The notes under the pieces: model-generated
The model's input: the letters and a program-made list of their open reading frames with translations, nothing else
Databases searched by the model: none
Told to the model about the DNA's origin: nothing
Translations under genes and position numbers: made by a program
Assembly (NCBI GenBank): GCA_031769625.1
Contig: JAUIMM010001586.1
Coordinates: 906,501 to 970,500, forward strand
DNA: 64,000 bases
Reading direction: 5' to 3'
Source of the DNA: Taudactylus pleione
Lineage: Eukaryota; Chordata; Amphibia; Anura; Myobatrachidae
Part shown: positions 10,153-21,300 of the stretch, piece by piece
Layout of the letters: every line of letters starts with the position of its first letter
Numbering within the stretch: position 1 is the stretch's first letter

Positions 10153-11479
10153 ACGTGAACATCTGGCAGCAGGTAAGTATGTGTGAGTGGGATAGGGGGA
10201 AGTATTAAAGTTATACTGTATACGGAGTGTGTGTACTGTGATTTTTGAACTATTTTTTTACAGTGGGGGTACGGGTGTTTACAGTGGGGGTACGGGTGCT
10301 GGCCGCCTGCTGGCATTTGTAGTTCCACAAGTGCCAAAGGGCAGGCATGCTGGCACCTGTAGTTCCACTGTAAATTACGATAGTATTGAAATATTCCCTA
10401 CATTGTTACCCCTGTACCCATAGCCCAGGAATGTGGGGAAGAGCCACGGGCTTCAGCCAAAGCCTGGGGTTTCGGAAGAGGGGGGACCCCTTCTTGAGGG
10501 GGTGGGGGGAGCTTTCTCTGTAGACCTGGTGATAGGGTCTCCTGGCTGTGGCATTACACACCAGTCAGCTTGGGACCGATGCTGGTTTTAAATATAGGGG
10601 GAACCTTATGCATCTTTTTCCCCCTATATTTAAAACCAGGACTGGCCCTGCAGCCAGGTGCAGGTTCCTAAACTACGGGGGAACCCTACATGTTTTTTTC
10701 CCATAAATTTAGGAACTAGGACTGGCTGAGCAGTCCGGGACTGCCTTTGGGGTAGGACCCTACATCAACTTTTTTTTTTTAAATTAACCATTAAAACATA
10801 TTTTCCATTATTAAACATACACAAATCACACTGATCTGTGTTTGTTTGATGGAAACTCGCAGCTCGGGAGGTGGTGCATTTGCAACCTCTATTTAGTCCC
10901 CGATTTGGCTGCAAAAACATCCGAATAGAGCAAAATGATTAATGGTAAATTCCCGAATTAGGCTGAAGTGAATGAAAAGTACTTCCGATTTGAGTCAATG
11001 GTGTATTCATTTCTAGTTAAAAAAATAGCAGAATTTGTGGTATTAACACGCCCGATTTCACCCCCAATAAATGAAAAAAACACCCAATTTTAATAGTAAA
11101 TTTGCGAAAGGCGAAAAAGTGATATCACCCGAGATTGCAATCTTGGAACAACACGATTCTTAGTTAAATTACCCCAAAGACTCTCAAACTCTGAGACAGG
11201 GGAACAGGGATCACAATGACTGAACTTCCTGTGAGGTTTTTCCGCAATACCAGCTACAGACGATAGGTGGCAGTGCACTGTCAACACTGAAAATTAAATT
11301 GAGAGTATCTGCTGCTGTACCAGCTACAGACAACAGTTAAACCTGCAAATTATTTTACAATTACTGCAATTTACTGGTGTTTCAGTAGGTGTTTTGTTTG
11401 CCTATTTATCGGCCTCATCCCTGATGATTCTACCTTCACTAACCTCAGCTTTGTCCCGGACAAACCTTTCTATCAGGAC
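10153..11479. other. Non-coding repeats with long hairpins
   Basis: No gene. 10583-10637 is a hairpin whose arms are GGTTTTAAATATAGGGGG and its complement. A second, weaker one lies at 10668-10727. A direct duplication of ACAGTGGGGGTACGGGTG is at 10260-10299. This looks like dispersed repeat DNA of unknown family. A spliced frame was looked for and not found. Confidence 0.5.
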
Positions 11480-11482
11480 TAA

Positions 11483-11604
11483 GGGGTCTATTTACTAAGC
11501 CTTAGATGGAGATAAAGTGGATGGAGTGACATGACAGGAGCTTATTGGCTGGTACTTTATCTCTGTTCACTTTATCTCCATCCAAGCCTTAGTAAATAGA
11601 CCCC
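11483..11604. mobile_element. 122-bp palindromic MITE with TAA target duplication
   Basis: The arms GGGGTCTATTTACTAAGCC and complement run almost the whole length. TAA flanks both sides (11480-11482, 11605-11607), as in PIF/Harbinger MITEs. Relatives lie at 32761-32922 and 39618-39757. Confidence 0.85.
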
Positions 11605-11607
11605 TAA

Positions 11608-11733
11608 GGTCCAGATTTATCAACGAGCTAACTGTCATATGTTTGAAAAATGACAGGAGCCGATTGGTTGGAGCACCATTTAAGATTAGTAATAAGTGGT
11701 AATAAGAATATCACTAGTTGATAAATCTGGGCC
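11608..11733. mobile_element. 126-bp palindromic MITE directly abutting the previous one
   Basis: The arms are GGTCCAGATTTATCAAC and GTTGATAAATCTGGGCC. It is flanked by TAA (left, shared with the neighbour) and TTA (right). It belongs to a different family from the neighbouring MITE. Confidence 0.75.
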
Positions 11734-12054
11734 TTAGTGCTGACCATTCCTGATGTGACTAATACCCCACACTAACAAGTGAAATTGATGCTAATTTTTT
11801 TATTTACTAACATTTACTTATATGGCGCCAGCATTTTCTGTTGTGCTTTACAATTGGGATGCTAATGTCATTTTGTCTAAAACCAGTGAGGAAGTGAGCC
11901 CAGGTAGCCATATCCAGCCAAAATGACATATGTTACCTGGGGGTCAAGTATAAACAAACAGGGGAGATATTTCAGCACCTGTGGTCCCCACTCCATTAAG
12001 GAAACAGATACTGACTCTATTTCATGTGGCATTTAGGACAAGACCCTTGGTAGG
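11734..12054. other. Non-coding, nothing recognised
   Basis: Short AT-rich and mixed sequence with no gene, array or clear inverted repeat. Confidence 0.4.
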
Positions 12055-12062
12055 ATCACAGC

Positions 12063-12302
12063 CAGGGATGGACTAGGGCTGTAGATCAGCCCTGGCAGTC
12101 CGCCCTGTGCGCGGGCCTTAGTCGCGGGTGCTCGTGAAGGGGGCATGGTTAAGTTTCAAGGGGGTGTGTCACGAGTCACGGGGGCCTGGCCTCACCGCAC
12201 GCCCCCATCACTGCCGCCATCGCTCCCCTCCCCCTGAGCTAATATCATGTATCCGGCAGCAGGGGCATTTCCACCCTCCTCGAGCTGGCCAATCCGGCCC
12301 TG
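12063..12302. mobile_element. 240-bp hAT MITE
   Basis: It begins CAGGGATGGACTAG and ends with the complement of CAGGGCCGGATTGG. A perfect 8-bp duplication ATCACAGC flanks it (12055-12062 and 12303-12310), diagnostic of hAT insertion. No coding capacity. Confidence 0.9.
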
Positions 12303-12310
12303 ATCACAGC

Positions 12311-13880
12311 TCATGATTTTGGGCTTGTTGCAGTAGTAAGTCCAGGTTTTGTCCTATCTGTCTGGCATGGTAGGTGACAGTACTCGGATATTATCTCCCA
12401 TCCCCTCTAATTCCCCTCCCAACAGTGGGGTACTGTTTAGTTATTTCTATAGAGCCCTCATATAAAAGTTAGAAGTGGTGGTAGACTACACCACTACATA
12501 CCCTAAGGTTTTTTCATTGTAATTCCCCACAGCAATACATGAGTCCTCCTTTATATTAACCTGCAACTTCAAATGCTTACAGCGATACCAGCTATGAGCA
12601 CTTAGTAACACCTTGATATAATTACTGTAGGGGAGTCATGATAAACATATATGTGTAAATGTAGTCTACATGTTTTTTTCCACTAGAGTTACTTAGTAAT
12701 TTATTAAACTTTATTTTTGCATTCACCTTATCACATCATTACTCAATGCTACTTTTTATTGCTATAGCAATAAAAGAAAGTAATAAAGGCCCCCACACAT
12801 CAACGATGGATCGCCGTGATGCGGTGATCCAGATATGCCGGGTCGGCGCATCGGTGAAATCCAACATGTTGGATTTCACAGATTTGCCGATCACAACCCA
12901 AAAATTATCGTGATTGGAAGATCGGTGAAATTTAACATGTAGAATTTCACCGATCCTGTGACGGATCGCGGAACATCGAAGTCCCCCGGTCAGCTTTTCC
13001 ATACCGATCGCAGGATCGTGCCTTTGGAGCAGGGGTTCTAGTCCTTAAGTACCGCCAACATGTCATGTTTTGTGGATTACTGTAATCATGCACAGGTGAG
13101 CTAATCTATTTTGCTGGGTCAATAATTATCCCACCTGCTTCCACAGAATATTCAAAACATGACCTGTTGGGGGTAGTTGAGGGTTGCAGTTGAGAACCAT
13201 TGGCTTAGATGACATGATACCTACATGTACACTGACCTTCTTTGAAGTGCTGAATGAGGTAGATACTTGCCAACTTTTTAATGTTTCCTCCAGAAGAACC
13301 CGGAGTTTGATGCTGATGGCTTGTACACACGTGACGATCAGTCAGCGATAACGATATCACTGACTGATCGTCCTGCACCCTCCCAGGTGTGCTGGACTAT
13401 TGATATCGATCATCCAGCACACCACCAACTCCCCAGTGACCATAGCGACCTGTGATCAACGATTGTGGGTCCTTATAGTAACCTGCTCGATATCGAGCAG
13501 GTTAGCCAGCTTGCACGGCTGATGGACTATATCACTATCGTCCATACGTGCCCACGCATCACTGGTCATTGGTATGTTGGAAGGTGTCAAAAAATGAACA
13601 ATTTGAACAATAACGATATGGACGATATCATTATCGTTTGCATTGTGCATTAAAATCGCTGCATGTATACACAGTTTTAGTTGGGAGGTGAGGTGGCGTG
13701 GCATTATTGGGAGGTGAGGTGGCGTGACTCTGCATTAGACAGGGATGGAGCCACAGTGCTCTTCAAATTTGGCTTTACCCACTCTGCGGTAAACTATATA
13801 AACAATATGTAAAATACATAGTAGCCATTCTTTCTTGAAACAATCCCAACACAGAATATCTCCTCTAAACATCAAGATAA
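12311..13880. other. Non-coding region with degenerate palindromic repeats
   Basis: No gene. 12786-13015 looks like a decayed MITE (GGCCCCCACACATCAACGATGG at its left, repeated GATCGGTGAAAT motifs inside). 13325-13640 is rich in CGATAT/ATATCG palindromes. 13681-13728 is a 24-bp direct duplication (TTGGGAGGTGAGGTGGCGTG). Confidence 0.45.
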
Positions 13881-13885
13881 TGCCA

Positions 13886-14845
13886 ATAGAGCACAGGTTC
13901 TCAAACTCTGTCCTCGGGACCCCAAACAGCAGGGCCGAAACTAGGATTTCGGTCACCCAGGGCAAGGCAGTAACTTGGTGCCTCCCCCCACTAAGGTTAG
14001 ACCATGGTCCCCCCCGGCAGCATAATAAGGTGACATCAGGGTTGCCCACTATAGCACAGTAAGGTGACATCAGGGTCTTCCCCAGCAGCACAGTAAGGTG
14101 ACCTTAAGGTTCCCCCAACAGCACAGTAACAGTGAGGAAAGTGACCTCATTACCTGCTGCTGCCAGACACAGCAATGTCCTTCCTCTGCTGCTGCCGGTT
14201 ACTTGCCCCACTTACTCAACAGTAATCTGTGTGGAATGCAGGGGGCAGGGCTTGGTGAAACGCACATTGTGGGAACACAAGGAAGGCAGGGAGCAGGGAC
14301 AGAGAGAAGGCAGGTTGTATTCAGGAGGAAGGCAGTTGGTGGGGACATAGGATGGAGCTGAGAAGGAAGGCAGAGGACAGGATCCTGGAGGAAGGCAGTG
14401 AGTGGGGCTCCAGGAGAAGGCAGAGGATGGGGACAGATGACAGTGATTGGGAGGAAGGTAGTACTCTAGTGGAATGCCAAATGTTTGGACAGACTGAATA
14501 AATGGAGTGGGGAGGCAGGCAGTGGACGGGGCTTGGGAGGAAGGCAGGGGGCGGAGACATAGAACGGGGCTCAGGAAGAAGCAGATGACAGATGGCCAGT
14601 CTGGCCATGTTTCCTACCATCTCCTTGGTACCTCCTCAAAACCGGTGCCCAGGGAATGTGCCTTCCTAGTTACGGCCCTGCATGTTTTCCAGGCCTCCTC
14701 ACAGAATCCCAAGTGATATTAGCTCCACCTGTGCACCTTTTTATAAATGTGTCAGTGAGTAATAAGTACACCTGTGCACCTGCTGGTTGGCAAGGAAAAC
14801 ATGATCTGTGTGGGGTCCTGAGGACCGAGTTTGAGAACCACTGCA
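13886..14845. mobile_element. TIR element of the 'TTCTCAAACTC' type, invaded by a hAT-like insert
   Basis: The ends GTTCTCAAACTCTGTCCTC (13895) and GAGGACCGAGTTTGAGAAC (about 14820) are inverted. The middle (about 13929-14682) begins CAGGGCCGAAACTAGGA and ends with the complement of CAGGGCCGTAACTAGGA, a hAT-type terminus pair, but I find no clean 8-bp duplication. Inside are four ~35-bp AGCACAGTAAGGTGAC units (14000-14125) and a purine-rich degenerate repeat (14275-14580). Confidence 0.55.
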
Positions 14846-15036
14846 ATATAGTAACTGTAATGAGTACAATATGCCCCAGTGTTCCAATCAGTGATTTCTC
14901 CCTTTATCTGCTGCTGGTGGCCATCTTTTGGGTGGTATATTCGATAAACGGCACCAGCACAGGTAATCACAAAGGCACTGGCACATCTTCTGCAAATGCT
15001 CCATCTTCTTATAAAATATCACAGGAAAGATGTGTG
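14846..15036. other. Non-coding spacer
   Basis: No gene recognised. Confidence 0.35.
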
Positions 15037-16031
15037 ATACCCAGGGGTCAGTGAATTATATAGCATGTAATGTATTAGATGTAGCATTGGAAGAGAACAG
15101 TATAGTTTCTTCTTGGGGTTTGACAGAAACCCCCCCTGTTAACTAGGAGCATGGCTCAGTCGATGGGGGAATGCCTATAAATAGCATGAGGGAGATGAGG
15201 TCAAGACTGAACTACTAGACACTAGTAGGAGGGAGGGAAGAAAAGACTTGTGATGTTGGCCTCATGAATTAAAGGGGAGTAAGACGTTCGTAACGGGGCA
15301 AAGTTGAAGTGACCCGTGTGTGAAAAGGAAGGCTAGATAAGGACCCGTACGTGTGATTATTGAGCAGTTCCAGAGCTAACGGAGACCAAGCAGGACCCCA
15401 TTTGCTGGAGTTACCTATTCAGCCCAAAAAGATCCAGAGGCCGAGCGGCAGACAGCAGTGAGCAGTGACGTCGGTCCGGTGAGATAGCAAGTGCGGTAAT
15501 GTCTAAATCCCCTTCACCGAGAGGACCCTGACATCATCAGCCAGTGTCCAGCGTCATTCCCTGCCATCCAAGTGGTCATAGAGGGGGAATATAATCATGG
15601 GGTGAGCGTAGCGAGCCACCTTGCCCGAAGCGTGGTGAGCGCAGCGAGCCCGCGAGGGGACAACAAGTGGGGACAAGTGGGGACACAGTACTTCTGTAGC
15701 TGGCTGTCATGGGCAGGAACTGCACTTCCATCCTCACTCACGTCACTTCCAGGTCCCTAGTGCGAAGGGGAAATACAGCCTACCATAGCAGCGCGTAGCA
15801 CTGCGGCAACATCTTGGTTCTCCGGTTTCCATCTGTCAGAGGAGGTGGGAGACTAGTCCGGATAAGGCACGGCCTGGGCGGAGCCTGGAAGTAGGCCAGT
15901 GACAGCCGGAGCCGTGCAAGATCCTGTAATAAGAGAAGGCGATTGAAAGTGCCAGATGGGGTAAGAGTCTACATTCACCGCTACTTCTCCACTTCCAACG
16001 CCCAATACCACTCACAAGCAGCCAGCCCAAT
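15037..16031 (+). mobile_element. Possible LTR-type sequence (uncertain)
   Basis: Starts TGTGATACCCAGGGG. A TATA-like CTATAAATA lies at 15176-15184. A guanine-rich block with duplicated GAGCGTAGCGAGCC / GAGCGCAGCGAGCC motifs is at 15602-15650. The promoter-like layout suggests a solo LTR or retroelement leader. No second LTR, primer-binding site or gag/pol frame was seen, so this is only a suggestion. Confidence 0.25.
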
Positions 16032-16039
16032 TAAGTAGC

Positions 16040-16865
16040 CAGGGGCGTATCTACCCATTGGCCAGGATGGCACTCGCCAGGGGCGCCGACCAAAGGGGGG
16101 GCACCGCCCAGCAGTGCCACCAGTAGCCAAGGGGTGGACAAGTCCCCCGGCCCCACAAGTGTAGGGTAGACTGCAGTGAGAGCGGTCAGCCCTACACAGT
16201 TTACAAATAGACAGCCATCAGCGGCGGCTGTGTGTTTGTAATAGCAGCCAGCTAATGAGAGTCAGACAGACTCTCATTAGCTGCTGCGTCGTCCGCGGAG
16301 GGAGCCGGCTGGAGCTCACTAATGAGCTCCATGTTCTGGCTCCCCCCACAGCATGTGATGGGAGAGACGTCATGCGTCATGACGTCTCTCACATCCAGGA
16401 GAAGAGTGGCCGGGACTCAGAGCGGACAGCTGCGGTCGCGTCAGGAGCGGGGATCAGGTAAGTTGATTTTTTTTTGTTCTTTGTGTGTGTTTGTGTGTGT
16501 GTAAGCCTGGCACTACAGGGGGAGGCACTGAAATAGGGGGTGGCTGCTACTGGGGGCACTTTATGGGGGGGTGCCCGCTACTGGGGGGCACTGTATAGGA
16601 GTGGCCACTACTGGGGCCAATTTATGGGGGTGGCCACTACTGGGGGCACTGTATAGGGGGGGACTACTACAGGGGACTACTACTGGGGGGCACTGTATGG
16701 GGGGACTACTACTGGGGGCACTGTATAGGGGGGCTATTAATGGGGCAATGCAGCATAGGGGGGATTGCTACTGGGGGATTACTATTGGGGGCACTGCATA
16801 GGGGGGGTGGGGGGCACCAGTCCATTACATTGCCAGGGGCGCTTGGATCACTAGATACACCCCTG
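16040..16865. mobile_element. 826-bp hAT non-autonomous element with internal G-rich repeat
   Basis: The ends CAGGGGCGTATCTA and TAGATACACCCCTG are inverted repeats. A perfect 8-bp duplication TAAGTAGC flanks it (16032-16039, 16866-16873). Inside, 16505-16810 is a degenerate minisatellite of GGGGGCACTGTATAGGGG-type units with many G-runs, able to form G-quadruplexes on the plus strand. 16246-16278 is a hairpin around GAGAGTCAGACAGACTCTC. The same family starts at 28132. Confidence 0.93.
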
Positions 16866-17211
16866 TAAGTAGCCACTGCAACGCAACACAACCTTGCAGA
16901 TACTGCTGGACTTAGCACAGGGAGTAATCTTTCCTACCAAGGGATTTAGCGCAGGAAGATAAAAGTCAATCCTTTATGTCCTATTCAGATACCCCTAAGA
17001 AGTCTTAAGTTCTCAGAGCCAGGTTGGGAGATTGTAGAATAAACTGAGGAGCCCAGGACTAAAATGCAGTAATTGAAGAGACTTTCCACGAATATTACTA
17101 AAGTAGCCGATGTAGCAAATATTTGTTACAAACTCTCCTCACTACTACTCAAATCTGCAACATTAGTATCTATTGGAGGCTCTCTGAAACACCAGTATAA
17201 TTTCACTGTAA

Positions 17212-17511
17212 TGGAGCATACACACGGTCAGATTTGTCAGATCTGTCAGATGAACGATTGAACGATTTGAACTATTTTACCAAAGATTTGAACGATTTGA
17301 ACGATTTTTGACTGCATTAAAATTAATTGACTGCAAACACATCAGATGTCAGATATCGTTATCTGACCATCGGGAATGCGCATCGTTCAAATCATTCATC
17401 TGACAGATCTGACAGATATGTCAGATTTTCCTTCAGATATGAACGATTGAACGAATTTTTAAATCGTTATCGTTCAGATCTGAAGAAAAATCTGACCGTG
17501 TGTATGCTCCA
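17212..17511. mobile_element. 300-bp palindromic MITE, TAA duplication
   Basis: The arms TGGAGCATACACACGGTCAG and complement are perfect at the ends. TAA flanks both sides (17209-17211, 17512-17514). The interior is repeated CAGATCTGTCAGA and GAACGATT motifs. Harbinger-type by target site. Confidence 0.88.
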
Positions 17512-17514
17512 TAA

Positions 17515-18322
17515 GACTAATATAAAGACAGATATTTACAACAGGCAGTTATCCCGGGCAACATTGTGTACACCAACAGGGAGAATAGCGCTATATTCAG
17601 CTATAGACTGATAGTTTTCTGGCCAGAAAGACTGGGGTTTGGGGTTGATCAAAAAAGAGATTGTTTACTTATGGATACCTGTTTCCATGTTAGTGAATGT
17701 TTAGAAACTTGTTTGTAATGTTAATACATAAGTGATATAAAATGGTTGTTTAGAAAGTTTGTGTTATACTAACCTTTTAAAATCCATAGAGTATTGAAGA
17801 GATTCATCCATTAAGGTGATGCAGAGTTCCTGTAAAATAAAATTGTAAAAGAGGATCTTACTTTGTTATTGTGACTTGTTAGCATTCTGTTATGTCCAAG
17901 TAAAATGTTACATTATTAATCTGACTATACTCTAATTTATTATACTTACCTCCTTACCTCTCTGTAAAGAAACCCAGATCACTACACCTATCCTAAATCT
18001 AACCTGTGGTTAGGGTTTTACAGATGGCCTCCAGCAGAAGTTGCACAATGCACCCAGTAAAAGACTCCACTGTTTGACGAGCAGCACTAACCCCCCGCCC
18101 TCCCCCCCCCCTCCTCTCCATATACTTGTTGCTAGCAGATAGCTTTCAGGGGAAGATATACTGTATGAAGGAAAGGGTGAAGGACCCGCGGCCGTTAATT
18201 CACGTCTGGATCATACATGTGTGCAGTCCCTGGTCTCAAATCCCAGATGATGCCCTAATATAGTGGTGCCTATCTTATTTTCATCTTGGTTCCCACACAG
18301 GGCTGGTTCTAGACCTTGTGGA
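17515..18322. other. Non-coding, nothing recognised
   Basis: AT-rich up to about 18050, then a C-run (18092-18118) before the satellite. No gene or splice-consistent lectin exon was found. Confidence 0.4.
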
Positions 18323-21300
18323 TCTCTTCCCCTATCCACATCCCACACACTGCGCTCCCCTTCCCCTATCCTCATCCCACACACTTACCCTATCCAAATC
18401 CTACACTGCGCTCCCATTCCCCTATCCACATCTCACACACTGCGCTCCCCTTCTCCCATCCATATCCCAAAGACAACGCTCCTCTTCCCATCTCCACATC
18501 CCACACACTGTGCTCCCCTTCCCCTATCCACATCCCACACACTGTGCTCCCCTTCCCCTATTCACATCCCACACACTGTGCTCCCCTTCCCCTATCCACA
18601 TCCCACACACTGTGCTCCCCTTCCCCTATCCACATCCCACACTGCGCTCCCATTCCCCTATCCATATCCCACACACTGCGCTCCCCTTCTCTCATCCATA
18701 TCGCACAGACAACGCTCCTCTTCCCCTATCCACATCCCACACACAGTGCTCCCAATCCTCTATCCACATCCCACACACTGTGCTCCCCTTCCCATATCCA
18801 CATCCCACACACTGCACTCCCTTTCCCCTATTCAGATCCCACACACTGTGCTCCCCTTCCTCTATCCACATCCCACACTGTGCTCCCCTTCTCCCATCCA
18901 TATCCCACAGACTGCGCTCCCCTTCCCCTATCCACATCCCACACACTGTGCTCCCCTTCTCCCATCCATATCCCACACACTGCGCTCCCTTTCCCCTATC
19001 CATATCCCACACTTCACTACCCTTCTCCTATCCACATCCCACAAGCTGCGCTCCTCTTCCCCTATCCACATCCCACACACTGCGCTCCCCTTCTCCTATC
19101 CACAACCCACACACTGTGCTCCTCTTCCCCTATCCACATCCCACACACTGCGCTCCCCTTCCCCTATCCACATCCCACACACTTCCCCTATCCACATCCC
19201 ACACTGCGCTCCCATTCCCCTATCCACATCCCACACAATGCGCTCCCCTTCTCCAATCCATATCCCACAGACAACGCTCCTCTTCCCCTATCCACATCCC
19301 ACACAGTGCTCCCAATCCCCTATCGACATCCCACACACTGTGCTCCTCTTCCCCTAACCACATACCACACACTGTGCTCCCCTTCCCCTATCCACATCCC
19401 ACACACTGTGCTCCCCTTCCCCTATCCACATCCCACACTGCGCTCCCATTCCCCTATCCACATCCCACACACTGCGCTCCCCTTCTCCGATCCATATCCC
19501 ACAGACTGCGCTCCCCTTCCCCTATCCAGATCCCTCACACTGTGCTCCCCTTCTCCCATCCATATCCCACACACTGCGCTCCCTTTCCCCTATCCATATC
19601 CCACATTTCGCTACCCTTCTCCTTTCCACATCCTACATACTGCGCTCTTCTTCCCTTTTCACATCCCACACACTGTGCTCCTCTTCTCCTATCCACATCC
19701 CACACACTGTGCTCCTCTTCCCCTATCCACATCCCAAACACTGCGCTCCCCTTCCCCTATCCACATCCCACACAATGAGCTCCCCTTCTCCTATTCACAT
19801 CCCACACACTGTGTTCCTCTTCCCCTATCCACATCCCAAATACTGCGCTCCCCTTCCCCTATCCACATCCTACACACTGAGCTCCCCTTCCCCTATCCAC
19901 ATCCCACACACTGTGCTCCCCTTCCCCTATCCACAACCCACACTGTGCTCCCCTTCACCTATCCACATCCCACACACTGTGCTCCCCATCTCCCACCCAC
20001 ATCCCACATGGTGCTCCCCTACACCTATCCATATCCCACACACTGTGCTCCCCTTCCACTATCCACATCCCACACTGTGCTCACCTTCCCCTATCCACAT
20101 CCCACACACTGCGCTCCCCTTCTCCCACCCACATCCCACACACTGCACTCCCTTTCCCCTATCCACATCCCACACACTGCGCTCCCCTTCTCCCATCCAC
20201 ATCCCACACACTGCGCTCCCTTTCCCCTATCCACATCCCACACACTGTGCTCCCCTTTCCCTATCCACATCCCACACACTGTGCTCCCCTTCACCTATCC
20301 ACATCCCACACTGCGCTCCCCTTCCCCTATCCACATCCCACACACTGCACTCCCCTTCCCCTATCCACATCCCACACACTGCGCTCCCCTTCCCCTATCC
20401 ACATCCCACACAATGAGCTCCCCTTCTCCTATTCACATCCCACACACTGTGCTCCTCTTCCCCTATCCACATCCCAAATACTGCGCTCCCCTTCCCCTAT
20501 CCACATCCTACACACTGAGCTCCCCTTCCCCTATCCACATCCCACACACTGTGCTCCCCTTCCCCTATCCACAACCCACACTGTGCTCCCCTTCACCTAT
20601 CCACATCCCACACACTGTGCTCCCCTTCACCTATCCACATCCCACACTGCACTCCCCATCTCCCACCCACATCCCACACGGTGCTCCCCTACACCTATCC
20701 ATATCCCACACACTGTGCTCCCCTTCCCCTATCCACATCCCACACTGTGCTCACCTTCCCCTATCCACATCCCACACACTGCGCTCCCTTCTCCCACCCA
20801 CATCCCACACACTGCACTCCCTTTCCCCTATCCACATCCCACACACTGCGCTCCCCTTCTCCCATCCACATCCCACACACTGCGCTCCCTTTCCCCTATC
20901 CACATCCCACACACTGTGCTCCCCTTTCCCTATCCACATCCCACACACTGTGCTCCCCTTCACCTATCCACATCCCACACTGCGCTCCCCTTCCCCTATC
21001 CACATCCCACACACTGCACTCCCCTTCCCCTATCCACATCCCACACACTGCGCTCCCCTTCCCCTATCCACATCCCACACAATGAGCTCCCCTTCTCCTA
21101 TTCACATCCCACACACTGTGCTCCTCTTCCCCTATCCACATCCCAAATACTGCGCTCCCCTTCCCCTATCCACATCCTACACACTGAGCTCCCCTTCCCC
21201 TATCCACATCCCACACACTGTGCTCCCCTTCCCCTATCCACAACCCACACTGTGCTCCCCTTCACCTATCCACATCCCACACACTGTGCTCCCCTTCACC

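Noticed and set aside
13929..14682. Complete hAT element with duplication
   Set aside because: The ends look hAT-like, but the flanks CCAAACAG and CATGTTTT do not match, so I list it only inside the larger element.
15037..17650. Full LTR retrotransposon
   Set aside because: No paired LTRs, primer-binding site, or gag/pol frame; only a promoter-like stretch.
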